Source: Brassica napus (taxonomy: Eukaryota; Streptophyta; Magnoliopsida; Brassicales; Brassicaceae). From it: DNA of 64,000 bases. The notes under the pieces were generated by a model, which was not told the DNA's origin, made no database searches, and saw only the letters and a program-made list of their open reading frames with translations. The DNA lies in assembly GCF_020379485.1 (NCBI RefSeq), contig NC_063434.1, positions 28,343,401 to 28,407,400 of the forward strand, read 5' to 3'. Below are positions 36,090-50,618 of the stretch, in pieces (positions within the stretch are counted from its first letter, which is position 1; every line of letters starts with the position of its first letter). The position numbers and the translations under genes are program-made.

Positions 36090-37145
36090 TCTATACTATT
36101 AAAAGGGAATCATTCTTAAAAAATCTACTTAAACAATGTTGTTGGACCTATTCATTAAGTAATTATTTTTTAATCCTACCTTAATATAATTATAATCTAA
36201 CTAAACGATATATTACTTAATTTAAATGATCTCATATATTACTTACCAAATCATGTTATACACCACTGATTATACCATGGCTCCATTTTATTAAAATAAC
36301 ATCTTAACAAAATGTGTAATGAATCACAATAACAATAGTGTTCCTTGGTACCCAACGTTACAACAGTTCAATCTACCATTGCCATTGATCGAGCTTTGTT
36401 AAAAAAATTGAAAAGATCTTCGAAATCTCTATATTAAATAAATAATTCTATATACAAATAGTGTAATATCTTTTGCTAACGAGATCTATCAACAGATTTC
36501 TATAGATGTGTTAGTTAATAATTTCAAGATTTGCACCAATTAAATGTCTAAAATAATTAATTTTACTGATTTTCATCAAAGGTTCATGAAAACTCAACTA
36601 ATTTTTTAAATTGGTATTACTGTAGTATTTATAGTTGATAAAAATGCTTCAAAAATACTTTTAATAGAGTTCACAGAAATTGTGGATTTGTGGTCAATAT
36701 CTATAAATTAAAATGCATAACATAAATACAATGAATTTATTTTATATGACAAATCAAATAGGTTATTCAGTTTTAAGTATATGAGAAGTAAATCAAAAAT
36801 TTAAAATATTATAAGATTTTTCTGGGTTTTTGTCGGATCAACCGATGTTGGTTCACAGGTTAATGGCGAAGTTTTGGGTTTTATCAGAGCTTTAAAAATT
36901 AAGGTACCCATTTGATTCTAGATTCAGTTTCAATTTTTTGGTTCCAGAGATATATGATCTACTCGGTTATTTATGAAATTCAATTCAATTTTGGTTTCGG
37001 TTTCTTCAGTTTGATATTGTTCGGTTCGCGATTCCGAAAAAATATGCTCTAACCTATACACTATCTTATATAAAAATTCATTTAAAAAAATATATTTAAT
37101 TTCAAAAAAAAAACCCGCGCTTTCCAAGCGCGGATCAAAATCTAG
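36090..37145 (+). mobile_element. Nonautonomous Helitron
   Basis: The 5' end TCTATACTATTAAAAGGGAA comes immediately after an A. The 3' end has a CCGCGC-loop-GCGCGG hairpin at 37115-37133, then CTAG at 37142-37145 and a T. The length is 1,056 bp, AT-rich, with no helicase or Rep frame. Confidence 0.85.
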
Positions 37146-37435
37146 TTTTATTTTAAAAATGTTGTAGACTTCAAAAAATAGTTTAGATCGCCCTAATTAA
37201 TAATCTACTATAAATCTCTTAATTGCTGCTATTTTTAGAACATGATCTCACCGAAAATGATAGTTCTAAAGATCTTAAATAATCAGAAAATAGAAATTGC
37301 TATTACATAAACACTATAAATTCTTCACATTGAAATGCATCTATCTTTCTTTTCTGAAGATTGAAATGTTACAAAACTAGAAATCTCCATATCTATTTTC
37401 GGGGATTGCTCTAAAAAAAATGCACAATTTTTCCA

Positions 37436-37868
37436 TCTAGACTATTAAAACTGAAGTACAAATAAATCTTAACCCTAAGTTTTTCTCAATAATTACCATT
37501 CAATACCACTGACCTTATAAATAGTAATTTTTATAAAAATTGTTATAAAATTGTCTAATATTTAACTACCTAATAAATTTAGAAGATATCCAATCATTCA
37601 TTTATTTAAAAATCAAAATCAAAAAGTCAATTTTACAATCCATAAAAAACTATAAAATAGATTAAATGATCAGATTAATTTATTGGTTTATTAAAAATTA
37701 AACTAATCAAAATCGTTTAAAATTTTCAGAATAATAAAACTAACTCAGTTATATTTAATTAATTATTATCTTATAATTTAATTAGTACAATAGTATATGT
37801 ATTTAATTTTTAAACATTTATAAAAGTTAAAAACAAATACCCGTGCGGAGGCACGGATCAAGATCTAG
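37436..37868 (+). mobile_element. Short nonautonomous Helitron
   Basis: The 5' end is TCTAGACTATTAAAACTGAA after an A. The 3' hairpin CCGTGC-GGAG-GCACGG (37841-37856) is followed by CTAG at 37865-37868 and a T. The length is 433 bp. It lies between the previous Helitron and the sulfotransferase fragment. Confidence 0.82.
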
Positions 37869-37989
37869 TTATCTTTAAGAATAAAAACAACACACCAAAA
37901 ATAGCCAAATTGTGTTTGAGCTAGCTATCATACAATCTTTTACCATAACAAGATTTTTATTAAATATGAAACATATAAAAATCATTATG

Positions 37990-38220
37990 AACTTGGATCC
38001 CCATAACCTCGTTCCGTTTTTGAGCTTGATTTATATGTTAAGAATCAATGTTCTGACATCGAGGAGCTTCCTTCGCCTAGGATTTTTGCAACCCACATGC
38101 CGTTTCAAATGCTTCATGAACCTCTAAGAGATTCTCCTTGCAAGGTGGTTTACGTGTGTAGAAACGTTAAAGATGTGTTGGTCTCTCGTTGGCATTTCAG
38201 GAACAAGCTTGTTAGAAAAA
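37990..38220 (+). pseudogene. Cytosolic sulfotransferase (SOT) fragment
   Basis: Two plus-strand frames joined by a frameshift near 38030-38060 encode part of a PAPS-dependent sulfotransferase. The first reads NLDPHNLVPFL. The second reads EELPSPRIFATHMPFQMLHE, then CKVVYVCRNVKDVLVSRWHF, containing the conserved YVCRNxKD 3'-phosphate-binding region. The N-terminal PAPS loop and the C-terminal GxxGDWK region are absent. The right end meets the first satellite monomer directly at about 38221, so the array junction marks the truncation. It is a relic and not functional. Confidence 0.78.
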
Positions 38221-40210
38221 GTTAACACATAGATTTTGAGAAAATTTCAAAAAATACGATAATATTTTTTTAATGCCTAGTTGCATCCTGCATTAACATA
38301 TGATAATATTCGTTGTCTCCGAGTTTCAAGAAAATAAAGATTTTATAGTGGTTTTCCCAACGATTTAGGGAGTATTATAAGTTTTAATAAATTAATTGAT
38401 AAAAAATTAAAACGATTCCCATATACCGTGAAAAATAGCTTAAAATACATTAATACAAATGTAGAATGTGGTTAGAAATTTTAAAACAACTCTAAAGATT
38501 ATAGACTTCAGTATATAAATTAATTACCAAAAACTCAATATTTTCGAAGGGGTTAGCACATAGATTTTGAGAAAATTTCAAAAAATACGACAATATTGTT
38601 TTAATGCATAGTTTCATCCTGCACTAACATATGATGATGTTCAAAGAGGTTTGGAGCCTTAGTTGTCTCTATTTTTCAAGAAAATAGTGATTTTATAGTG
38701 GTTATTCCATCGATTTAGGGAGTATTTTGAAGTTTTACAAAATAAATTGATAAAAAATTATAACGATGTTCATTTACCATAAAAATAGTTTAAAATATAT
38801 TAATACAAATGTAGAATATGGTAGAAATTAAAAAAAACAATAAAGATTATAGGCTTCAGTATATAAAGTATTTAGCAAAAACTCAATATTTCCGTAGGGG
38901 TTAGTTAACACATAGATTTTGAGAAAATTTCAAAAAATATGACAATATTGTTTTAATGCATAGTTGCATCTTTACTAACATATGATGATGTTTAAAGATG
39001 TTTGGAAACCTAGTTGTCTCTATTTTTCAAGAAAATAGTGATTTTATAGTGGTTATTCCATCGATTTAGGGAGTACTATGAAGTTTTACTAAATTAATTG
39101 ATAAAAAAATTATAACGATTCCCATATACCATGAAAAAGAGCTTAAAATACATTAATACAAATGTAGAATGTGGTCAAAAATTTTAAAACAACACTAAAG
39201 ATTATAGGCTTCAAAAAACTCAATATTTTCGAAGGGGTTAGCGCATAGATTTTGAGAAATTTTTTAAAAATACGACAATATTGTTTTAATGCATAGTTGC
39301 ATCCCACACTAACATATGATGATATTCAAAGGGTTTGGAGTCTTACTTGTCTCTATTTTTCAAGAAAATAGTGATTTTATGTGGTTATTCCATCGATTTA
39401 GGGAGTATTATGAAGTTTTACTAAATTATTGATAAAAACAATTGAACTATGCTCATTTACCATAAAAAGATTTACATACATTAATACAAATGTAGAATAT
39501 GGTTATAAATTTTAAAACAACACTAAAGATAGGCTTCAGTATATAAAGTATTGAGAAAAAGACCAAAATAGCACTAAATCAAGTTTTTGTTACCAAAAAC
39601 TCAATATTTTCGTAGGGGTCAACACATAGATTTTGAGAAAATTTCAAAAAGTACGACAATATTGTTTTAATGCCTAGTTGCATCCTGTACTAACATATGA
39701 TGATGTTCAAAGAGATTTGAAGCCTTAGTTGTCTCTAATTTTCAAGAAAATAGTGATTTTATAGTGGTTATTCCATCGATTTAGGGAGTATTATAAAGTT
39801 TAAATAAGTTAATTGATAAAAAAATTATAATGATTCCCATATATCATGAAAAGAGCTTAAAATACATTAATACAAATATAGAATGTGGTTAGAAATTTTA
39901 AAACAACACTAAAGAGTATAGGCTTCAGTATATAAATTAAATACCAAAAACTCAATATTTTCGTAGGGGTTAGGACATAGATTTTGAGAAAATTACAAAA
40001 AATATGACAATATTGTTTTAATGCATAGTTGCATCATGCACTAACATATGATGATGTTCAAAAAGGTTTGAGTCTTAGTTGTCTCTAATTTTCAAGAAAA
40101 TAGTGATTTTATAGTGGTTATTCCATCGATTTAGGGAGTATTATGAAGTTTTACTAAATTAATTGATAAACACAATTGAACGATGCTCATTTACCATGAA
40201 AAATAGTTTA

Positions 40211-41955
40211 ACATACACTAATACAAATGTAGAATATGGTTAGAAATTTTAAAATAACACTAAATATTATAGGTTTCAGTATATAAAGTATTTACCAAAA
40301 ACTCAATATTTTCGTAGGGGTTAGCACATAGATTTTGAAAAAAATTCAAAAAATACGACAATATTTTTTTCAATTCCTAGTTGCATCCTGCACTAACATA
40401 TGATGATGTTCAAAGAGGTTTGGAGCCTTTGTTGTCTCCGTTTTGGTTTTTTTTAATAGTGATTTTAAAGTGGTTATTCCATCGATTTATGGAGTATTAT
40501 GAAGTTTTAATAAATTAATTGATAAAAAAAAAAATGATTCCCATATATCATGAAAAGAGCTTAAAATACATTAATACAAATATAGAATGTGGTTAGAAAT
40601 TTTAAAACAACACTAAAGATTATAGGCTTCAGTATATAAATTACTTCCCAAAAACTCAATATTTTTGTAGGGGTTAGCGCATAGATTTTGAGAAAATTTC
40701 AATAAATACGATAATATTGTTTTAATGCATAGTTGCATCCTGCACTAACATATGATGATGTTCAAAGAGGTTTGGAGTCTTAGTTGTCTCTATTTTTCAA
40801 GAAAGTAGTGATTTTATAGTGGTTATTCCATCGATTTAGCGAGTATTATGAAGTTTTACTAAATTAATTGATAAAAACAATTGAACGATGCTCATTTACC
40901 AGGAAAGATAGTTTATCATACATTAATAGAAATGTAGAATATGGTTAGAAATTTAAAAACAACACTAAAGATTATAGGCTTCGGTATATAAAGTATTTAC
41001 AAAAAAACTCAATATTTTCGTAGGGGTTAGGACATAGATTTTGAGAAAATTAAAAAAAAAGCGACAATATTGTTTTAATGCATAGTTGCATCATACACTA
41101 ACATATGATGATGTTCAAAGAGGTTTGGAGTCTTACTTGTCTCTATTTTTCAAGAAAATAATGATTTTATAGTGGTTATTCCATCGATTTAGGGAGTATT
41201 ATGAAGTTTTACTAAATTAATTGATAAAAACAAATGAACTATGCTCATTTACCATGAAAATAATTTAACATACACTAATACAAATGTAGAATATGGTTAG
41301 AAATTTTAAAACAACACTAAAGATTATAGGCTTCAGTATATAAAGTATTTACCAAAAACTCAATATTTTCGTAGGTGTTAACACATGGATTTTGAAAAAA
41401 TTTCAAAAAATACGACAATATTTTTTTAATTCCTAGTTGCATCCTGAGCTAACATATGATGATGTTCAAAGAGATTTGGAGCATTTGTTGTCTCCGTTTT
41501 GTTTTTTAAATAGTGATTTTATAGTGGTTATTCCATCGATTTAGGGAGTAGTATGAAGTTTTAATAAATTAATTGATAAAAAATTATAATGATTTCCATA
41601 TATCATGAAAAAGAGCTTAAAATATATTTATACAAATATAGAGTGTGGTTAGAAATTTTAAAATAACACTAAAGATTATAGGCTTCAGTATATAAATTAC
41701 TTACTAGAAACTCAATATTTTCGTAGGGTTAACACATAGATTTTGAGAAAATTTCAAAAAATACAATATTGTTTTAATGCATAGTTGCATCCTGCACTAA
41801 CATATGATGATGTTCAAAGAGGTTTGGAGTCTTAGTTGTCTCTATTTTTCAAGATAATAGTGATTTTATAGTGGTTATTCCATCGAATTAGGGAGTATTA
41901 TGAAGTTTTACTAAATTAGTTGATAAAAACAATTGAACGATGCTCATTTACCATG
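40211..41955. repeat. Satellite block duplicated 10.41 kb away (copy 1)
   Basis: This five-monomer block shares rare variants with 50619-52365 at a constant offset of about 10,408 bp. Examples are ACATACACTAAT, CTCCGTTTTGGTTTTTTT, GAGATTTGGAGCATTTGTTG and CATCGAATTAGGG. Confidence 0.8.
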
Positions 41956-42849
41956 AAAAAGTGTTTTCATAAATTAATACAAATGTATAATATGGTTAGA
42001 AATTTTAAGACAACAATAAAGATTATAGGCTTCAGTATAGAAAGTATTTTTAAAAAAATCAATATTTTTGTAGGGGTTAACACATAGATTTTGAGAAAGT
42101 TTCAAAAAATACGACAATATTGTTTTGATACATAGTTGCATCCTACACTAACATATGATGATATTCAAAGAGGTTTGGAGTCTTACTTGTCTCTATTTTT
42201 CAAGAAAATAGTGATTTTATAGTGGTTATTCCATCGATTTAGGGAGTATTATGAAGTTTTACAAAATTAATTGATAAAAACAATTGAACTATGCTCATTT
42301 ACCATGAAAAAGATTTAACATACATTAATACAAATGTAGAATATGGTTAGAAATTTTAAAACAACACTAAAGATTATAGGCTTCAGTATATAAAATATTT
42401 ACCAAAAACTCAATATTTTCGTAGGGGTTAACACATGGATTTTGAGAAAATTTCAAAAAGTACGACAATATTGTTTTAATGCCTAGTTGCATCCTGTAGT
42501 AAGATATGATGATGTTCAAAGAGGTTTGGAGCCTTTGTTGTCTCTATTTTTCAAGAAAATAATGATTTTATAGTGGTTATTCCATCGATTTAGGGAGTAT
42601 TATGAAGTTTTAATAAGTTAATTGATAAAAAAATTATAATGATTCCCATATATCATGAAAAGAGCTTAAAATACATTAATACAAATATAGAATGTGGTTA
42701 GAAATTTTAAAACAACACTAAATATTATAAGCTTCAGTATATAAATTACTTAACAAAAACTCAATATTTTCGTAGGAGTTAGCGCATAGATTTTGAGAAA
42801 ATTTCAAAAAATATGGCAATATTGTTTTAATGCATAGTTGCATCCTGCA

Positions 42850-45800
42850 CTAACATATGATGATGTTCAAAGAGGTTTAGAGTTTTAGTTGTCTCTATTT
42901 TTCAAGAAAATAGTGATTTTATAGTGGTTATTCCATCGATTTAGGGAGTATTATGAAGTTTTTCTCAATTAATTGATAAAAACAATTGAACGATGCTTAT
43001 TTACCATGAAAAATAGTTTAACATACATTAATAGAAATGTAGAATATGGTTAGAAATTTTAAAACAACACTAAAGATTACAGGCTTCCGTATATAAAGTA
43101 TTTACCAAAAACTCAATATTTTCTTAGGGGGTTAACACATAGATTTTGAAAAAATTTCAAAAAATACGACAATATTTTTTTTAATTTTTTTGCATCCTGC
43201 ACTAACATATGATGATGTTCAAAGAGGTTTGGAGCCTTTGTTGTCTCCGTTTTGTTTTTTATATAGTGATTTTATAGTTGTTATTCCATCGATTTAGAGA
43301 AGATTATGAAGTTTTACTAAATTAATTGATAAACAAATTATAATGATTCCCATATATCATGAAAAAGAGCTTAAAAGACATTAATACAAATATAGAATGT
43401 GGTTAGAAATTTTAAAACAACACTAAAGATTATAGGCTTCAGTATATAAATTACTTACCAAAAACTCAATATTTTCGTAGGAATTAGCGCATAGATTTTG
43501 AGAAAATTTCAAAAAATACGACAATATTGTTTTAATGCACAGTTGCATCCTGCACTAACATATGATGATGTTCAAAGAGGTTTGGAGTCTTAGTTGTCTC
43601 TATTTTTCAAAAAAATAGTGATTTTATAGTGGTTATTCCATCGATTTAGGGAGTATTATGAAGTTTTACTAAATTAATTGATAAAAACAATTGAACAATG
43701 CTCATTTACCACGAAAAATAGTTTAACATACATTAATAGTAATGTAGAATATGGTTAGAAATTTTAAAACAACACTAAAGATTATAGGCTTCCGTATATA
43801 AAGTATTTACCAAAAACTCAATATTTTCTTAGGGGTTAACACATATATTTTGAGAAAATTTCAAAAAATACGACAATATTTTTTTAATGCGTAGTTGCAT
43901 CCTGCTCTAACATATGATGTTCAAAGAGGTTTGGAGCCTTTGTTGCCTCCGTTTTTCAAGAAAATAAGGATTTTATAGTGGTTTTCCCAACGATTTAGGG
44001 AGTATTATGAAGTTTTAATAAATTAATTGATAAAAAAATATAACGATTCCCATATACCATGAAAAAGAGCTTAAAATACATTAATACAAATGTAGAATGT
44101 GGTTATAAATTTTAAAACAACACTAAAGATTATAGGCTTCAGTATATAAATTACTTACCAAAAACTCAGTATTTTCGTAGGGGTTAGCGCATAGATTTTG
44201 AGAAAATTACAAAAAATACGACAATATTGTTTTAACGCATAGTTGCATCCTGCACTAACATATGATGATGTTTAAAGATGTTTGGAGCCTTAGTTCTCTC
44301 TATTTTTCAAGAAAATAGTGATTTTATAGTGGTAATTCCATCGATTTAGAGAGTATTATGAAGTTTTACGAAATTAATTGATAAAAACAATTGAACTATG
44401 CTCATTTACCATGAAAAATATTTAACATACATTAATACAAATGTAAAATATGGTTAGAAATTTTAAAACAACACTAAAGATTATAGGCTTCAGTATATAA
44501 ATTACTTACCAAAAAGTACGACAATATTGTTTTAATGCCTAGTTGCATCCTGTAGTAACATATGATGATCTTCAAAGAGGTTTGGAGCCTTTGTTGTCTC
44601 TATTTTTCAAGAAAATAGTGATTTTATAGTGGTTATTCCCTCGATTTAGGGAGTATTATGAAGTTTTGATAAATTAATTGATAAATAAATTATAATGACT
44701 CCCATATATCATGAAAAGAGCTTAAAATACATTAATACAAATATAGAATATGGTTAGAAATTTTAAAACAACACAAAAGATTATAGGCTTCAGTATATAA
44801 AGTATTTACAAAAAACTCAATATTTTCGTAGGGGTAGGACATAGATTTTGAGAAAATTTCAAAAAATACGACAATATTGTTTTAACGCATAGTTGCATCC
44901 TGCACTTACATATGATGATGTTCAAAGATGTTTGGAGCCTTAGTTCTCTCTATTTTTCAAGAAAATAGTGGTTTTATAGTGGTTATTCTATCGATTTAGG
45001 GAGTATTATGAAGTTTTGATAAGTTAATTGATAAATAAATTATAATGATTCCCATATATCATGAAAATAGCTTAAAATACATTAATACAAATATATAATA
45101 TGGTTAGAAATTTTAAAACAACACTAAAGATTATAGGCTTCAGTATATAAAGTATTTACAAAAAACTCAATATTTTCGTAGGGGGTAGGACATAGATTTT
45201 GAGAAAATTTCAAAAAATACGATAATATTGTTTTAATGCATAGTTGCATCCTACACTAACATATGATGATGTTCAAAGAGGTTTGGAGTCTTAGTTGTCT
45301 CTATTTTTCAAGAAAATAGTGATTTTATAGTGGTTATTCCATCGATTTAGAGAGTATTATGAAGTTTTACTAAATTAATTGATAAAAACAATTGAACGAT
45401 GCTTATTTACCATGAAAAATAGTTTAACATACATTAATAGAAATGTAGAATATGGTTAGAAATTTTAAAACAACACTAAAGATTACAGGCTTCCGTATAT
45501 AAAGTATTTACCAAAAACTCAGTATTTTCTTAGGGGTTAACACATAGATTTTGAAAAAATTTCAAAAAATACGACAATATTTTTTTAATTTTCTTGCTTC
45601 CTGCACTAACATATGATGATGTTCAAAGAGGTTTGGAGCCTTTGTTGTCTCCGTTTTGTTTTTTATATAGTGATTTTATAGTTGTTATTCCATCGATATA
45701 GGGAAGATTATGAAGTTTTACTAAATTAATTGATAAACAAATTATAATGATTCCCATATATCATGAAAAAGAGCTTAAAATACATTAATACAAATATAGA

Positions 45801-47640
45801 ATGTGGTTAAAATTTTTAAAACAACACTAAAGATTATAGGCTTCAGTATATAAATTACTTACCAAAAACAAAATATTTTCGTTGGGGTTAGCGCATAGAT
45901 TTTGAGAAAATTTCAAAAAATACGACAATATTGTTTTAATGCATAGTTGCATCATGCACTAACATATGATGATGTTCAAAGAGGTTTGGAGTCTTAGTTG
46001 TCTCTATTTTTCAAGAAAATAGTGATTTTATAGTGGTTATTCCATCGATTTAGGGAGTATTATGAAGTTTTACTAAATTAATTGATAAAAACAATTGAAC
46101 GATGCTCATTTACCATGAAAAATAGTTTAAAGAATATGGTTAGAAATTTTAAAACAACACTAAAGATTATAGGCTTCCGTATATAAAGTATTTACCAAAA
46201 ATTAAATATTTTCTTAGGGGTTAACACATATATTTTGAGAAAATTTCAAAAAATACGACAATATTTTTTTAATGCCTAGTTGCATCCTGCTCTAACATAT
46301 GATGTTCAAAGAGGTTTGGAGCCTTTTATGTCTCCGTTTTTCAAGAAAATAAGGATTTTATAGTGGTTTTCCCAACGATTTAGGGAGTATTATGAAGTTT
46401 TAATAAATTAATTGATAAAAAAATATAACGATTCCCATATACCATGAAAAAGAGCTTAAAATACATTAATACAAATGTAGAATGTGGTTATAAATTTTAA
46501 AACAACACTAAAGATTATAGGCTTCAGTATATAAATTACTTACCAAAAACTCAGTATTTTCGTAGGGGTTAGCGCATAGATTTTGAGAAAATTTCAAAAA
46601 AGACGACAATATTGTTTTAACGCATAGTTGCATCCTGCACTAACATATGATGATGTTCAAAGATGTTTGGAGCCTTAGTTCTCTCTATTTTTCAAGAAAA
46701 TAGTGATTTTATAGTGGTAATTCCATCGATTTAGAGAGTATTATGAAGTTTTACTAAATTAATTGATAAAAACAATTGAACTATGCTCATTTACCATGAA
46801 AAATATTTAACATACATTAATACAAATGTAAAATATGGTTAGAAATTTTAAAACAACACTAAAGATTATAGGCTTCAGTATATAAATTACTTACCAAAAA
46901 GTACGACAATATTGTTTTAATGCCTAGTTGCATCCTGTAGTAACATATGATGATCTTCAAAGAGGTTTGGAGCCTTTGTTGTCTCTATTTTTCAAGAAAA
47001 TAGTGATTTTATAGTGGTTATTCCCTCGATTTAGGGAGTATTATGAAGTTTTGATAAGTTAATTGATAAATAAATTATAATGACTCCCATATATCATGAA
47101 AAGAGCTTAAAATACATTAATACAAATATAGAATACGGTTAAAAATTTTAAAACAACACAAACGATTATAGGCTTCAGTATATAAAGTATTTACAAAAAA
47201 CTCAATATTTTCGTAGGGGGTAGGACATAGATTTTGAGAAAATTTCAAAAAATTAGACAATATTGTTTTAACGCATAGTTGCATCCTGCACTTACATATG
47301 ATGATGTTCAAAGATGTTTGGAGCCTTAGTTCTCTCTATTTTTCAAGAAAATAGTGGTTTTATAGTGGTTATTCTATCGATTTAGGGAGTATTATGAAGT
47401 TTTGATAAGTTAAATGATAAATAAATTATAATGATTCCCATATATCATGAAAAGAGCTTAAAATACATTAATACAAATATATAATATGGTTAGAAATTTT
47501 AAAACAACACTAAAGATTATAGGCATCAGTATATAAAGTATTTACAAAAAACTCAATATTTTCGTAGGGGGTAGGACATAGATTTTGAGAAAATTTCAAA
47601 AAATACGATAATATTGTTTTAATGCATAGTTGCATCCTAT
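42850..47640. repeat. Seven-monomer (about 2.4 kb) higher-order duplication
   Basis: Two adjacent blocks of about 2.4 kb (about 42.85-45.24 and 45.24-47.64 kb) share rare features in the same order. GATTACAGGCTTCCG is at 43075 and 45481, the CATATGATGTTC deletion near 43911 and 46305, and an identical 51-bp internal deletion near 44511 and 46896. Offsets are about 2,385-2,406 bp. Confidence 0.8.
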
Positions 47641-47869
47641 ACTAACATATGATGATGTTCAAAGAGGTTTGGAGTCTTAGTTGTCTCTATTTTTCAAGAA
47701 AATAGTGATTTTATAGTGGTTATTCCATCGATTTAGAGAGTATTATGAAGTTTTACTAAATTAATTGATAAAAACAATTGAACGATGCTCATTTACCATG
47801 AAAAATAGTTTAACATACATTAATACAAATGTATAATATGGTTAGAAATTTTAAAACAACACTAAAGAT

Positions 47870-50300
47870 TATAGGCTTCAATATATAAAGTATTTACCAA
47901 AAACACAATATTTTCGTAGGGGTTAACACATAGATTTTGAGAAAATTTCAAAAAATACGACAATATTTTTTTAATGCCTAGTTGCATCATGCTCTAATAT
48001 ATGATGATATTCAAAGAGGTTTGGAGCCTTTGTTGTCTCCGTTTTTGAAGAAAATTAATATTTTATAGTGGTTTTCCCAACGATTTAGGGAGTATTATGA
48101 AGTTTTAATAAATTAATTGATAAAAAAAATATAACGATTCCCATATAACATGAAAAAGATCTTAAAATACATTAATACAAATGTAGAATGTGGTTAGAAA
48201 TTTTAAAACAACACTAAAGATTATAGGCTTCAGTATATAAATTACTTACCAAAAACTCAATATTTTCATAGGGGTTAGCGCATAAATTTTGAGAAAATTT
48301 CAAAAAATATGACAATATTGTTTTAACGCATAGTTGCATCCTGCAGTAACATATGATGATGTTCAAAGATGTTTGGAGCCTTAGTTCTCTCTATTTTCAA
48401 GAAAATAGTGATTTTATAGTGGTTATTCCATCGATTTAGGAAGTATTATGAAGTTTTACTAAATTAATTAATAAAAACAATTGAACGATGCTCATTTACC
48501 ATGAAAAATAGTTTAACATACATTAATACAAATGTAGAATATGGTTAGAAATTTTAAAGCAACACTAACGATTATAGGCTTTAGTATATAAAGTATTTAC
48601 CAAAAGCACAATATTTTCGTAGGGGTTAACACATAGATTTTGAGAAAATTTCAAAAATACGACAATATTTTTTCATGCCTAGTTGCATCCTGCTCTAACA
48701 TATGATGATGTTCAAAGAGGTTTGGAGCCTTTGTTGTCTCCGTTTTTCAAGAAAATAAGTATTTTATAGTTGTTTTCCCAACGATTTAGGGAGTATTATG
48801 AAGTTTTAATAAATTAATTGATAAAAAAGAAATACCGATTCCCATATACCATGAAAAGAGCTTAAAATACATTAATACAAATGTAGAATGTGATTAGAAA
48901 TTTTAAAACAATACTAAAGATTATAGGCTTTAGTATATAAATTACTTACCAAAACTCAATATTTTCGTAGGGGTTAGCGCATAGATTTTGAGAAAATTTC
49001 AAAAAATACGACAATATTGTTTTAATGCACAGTTGCATCATGCACTAACATATGATGATGTTCAAAGAGGTTTGGAGTCTTAGTTGTCTCTATTTTTCAA
49101 GAAAATAGTGATTTTATAGTGGTTATTCCATCGATTTAGGGAGTATTATGAAGTTTTACAAAATTAATTGATAAAAACAATTGAACGATGCTCATTTACC
49201 ATGAAAAATAGTTTAACATACATTAATACAAATGTATAATATGGTTAGAAATTTTAAAACAACACTAAAGATTATAGGCTTCAATATATAAAGTATTTAC
49301 CAAAAACACAATATTTTCGTAGGGGTTAACACATAGATTTTGAGAAAATTTCAAAAAATACGACAATATTTTTTTAATGCCTAGTTGCATCCTGCTCTAA
49401 TATATGATGATATTCAAAGAGGTTTGGAGCCTTTGTTGTCTCCGTTTTTGAAGAAAATTAATATTTTATAGTGGTTTTCCCAACGATTTAGGGAGTATTA
49501 TGAAGTTTTAATAAATTAATTGATAAAAAAATATAACGATTCCCATATAACATGAAAAAGAGCTTAAAATACATTAATACAAATGTAGAATGTGGTTAGA
49601 AATTTTAAAACAACACTAAAGATTATAGACTTCAGTATATAAATTACTTACCAAAAACTCAATATTTTCATAGGGGTTAGCGCATAAATTTTGAGAAAAT
49701 TTTAAAAAATATGACAATATTGTTTTAACGCATAGTTGCATCCTGCAGTAACATATGATGATGTTCAAAGATGTTTGGCGCCTTAGTTCTCTCTATTTTC
49801 AAGAAAATAGTGATTTTATAGTGGTTATTCCATCGATTTAGGAAGTATTATGAAGTTTTACTAAATTAATTGATAAAAACAATTGAACGATGCTCATTTA
49901 CCATGAAAAATAGTTTAACATACATTAATACAAATGTAGAATATGGTTAGAAATTTTAAAACAACACTAACGATTATAGGCTTCAGTATATAAAGTATTT
50001 ACCAAAAACACAATATTTTCTTAGGGGTTAACACATAGATTTTGAGAAAATTTCAAAATATGACAATACTTTTTCATGCCTAGTTGCATCCTGCTCTAAC
50101 ATATGATGATGTTCAAAGACGTTTGGAGCCTTTGTTGTCTCCGTTTTTCAAGAAAATAAGGATTTTATAGTTGTTTTCCCAACGATTTAGGGAGTATTAT
50201 GAAGTTTTTATAAATTAATTGATAAAAAAAATATAACGATTCCCATATACCATGAAAAAGAGCTTAAAATAAATTAATACAAATGTAGAATATGGTTAGA
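47870..50300. repeat. Four-monomer (about 1.4 kb) higher-order duplication
   Basis: ATAGGCTTCAATATATAAAG occurs at 47871 and 49274 (offset 1,403). The variant TTTTTGAAGAAAATTAATAT recurs at about 48043 and 49447 with the same spacing, identifying a four-monomer unit repeated in tandem. Confidence 0.75.
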
Positions 50301-50618
50301 AATTTTAAAACAACACTAAAGATTATAGGCTTCAGTATATAAAGTATTTACAGAAAACTCAATATTTTCGTAGGGGGTAGGACATAGATTTTGAGAAAAT
50401 TTCAAAAAATACGACAATATTGTTTTAATGCATAGTTGCATCCTACACTAACATATGATGATGTTCAAAGAGGTTTGGAGTCTTAGTTGTCTCTATTTTT
50501 CAAGAAAATAGTGATTTTATAGTGGTTATTCCATCGATTTAGGGAGTATTATGAAGTTTTACTAAATTAATTGATAAAAACAATTGAACGATGCTCATAT
50601 ACCATGAAAAACAGTTTA

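Noticed and set aside
47117..47311. 64-codon minus-strand open frame in the satellite, with a relative at 58351-58545
   Set aside because: The frame is opened only by monomer variation; most monomers have stops here and there is no codon structure. It is a by-product of the repeat.
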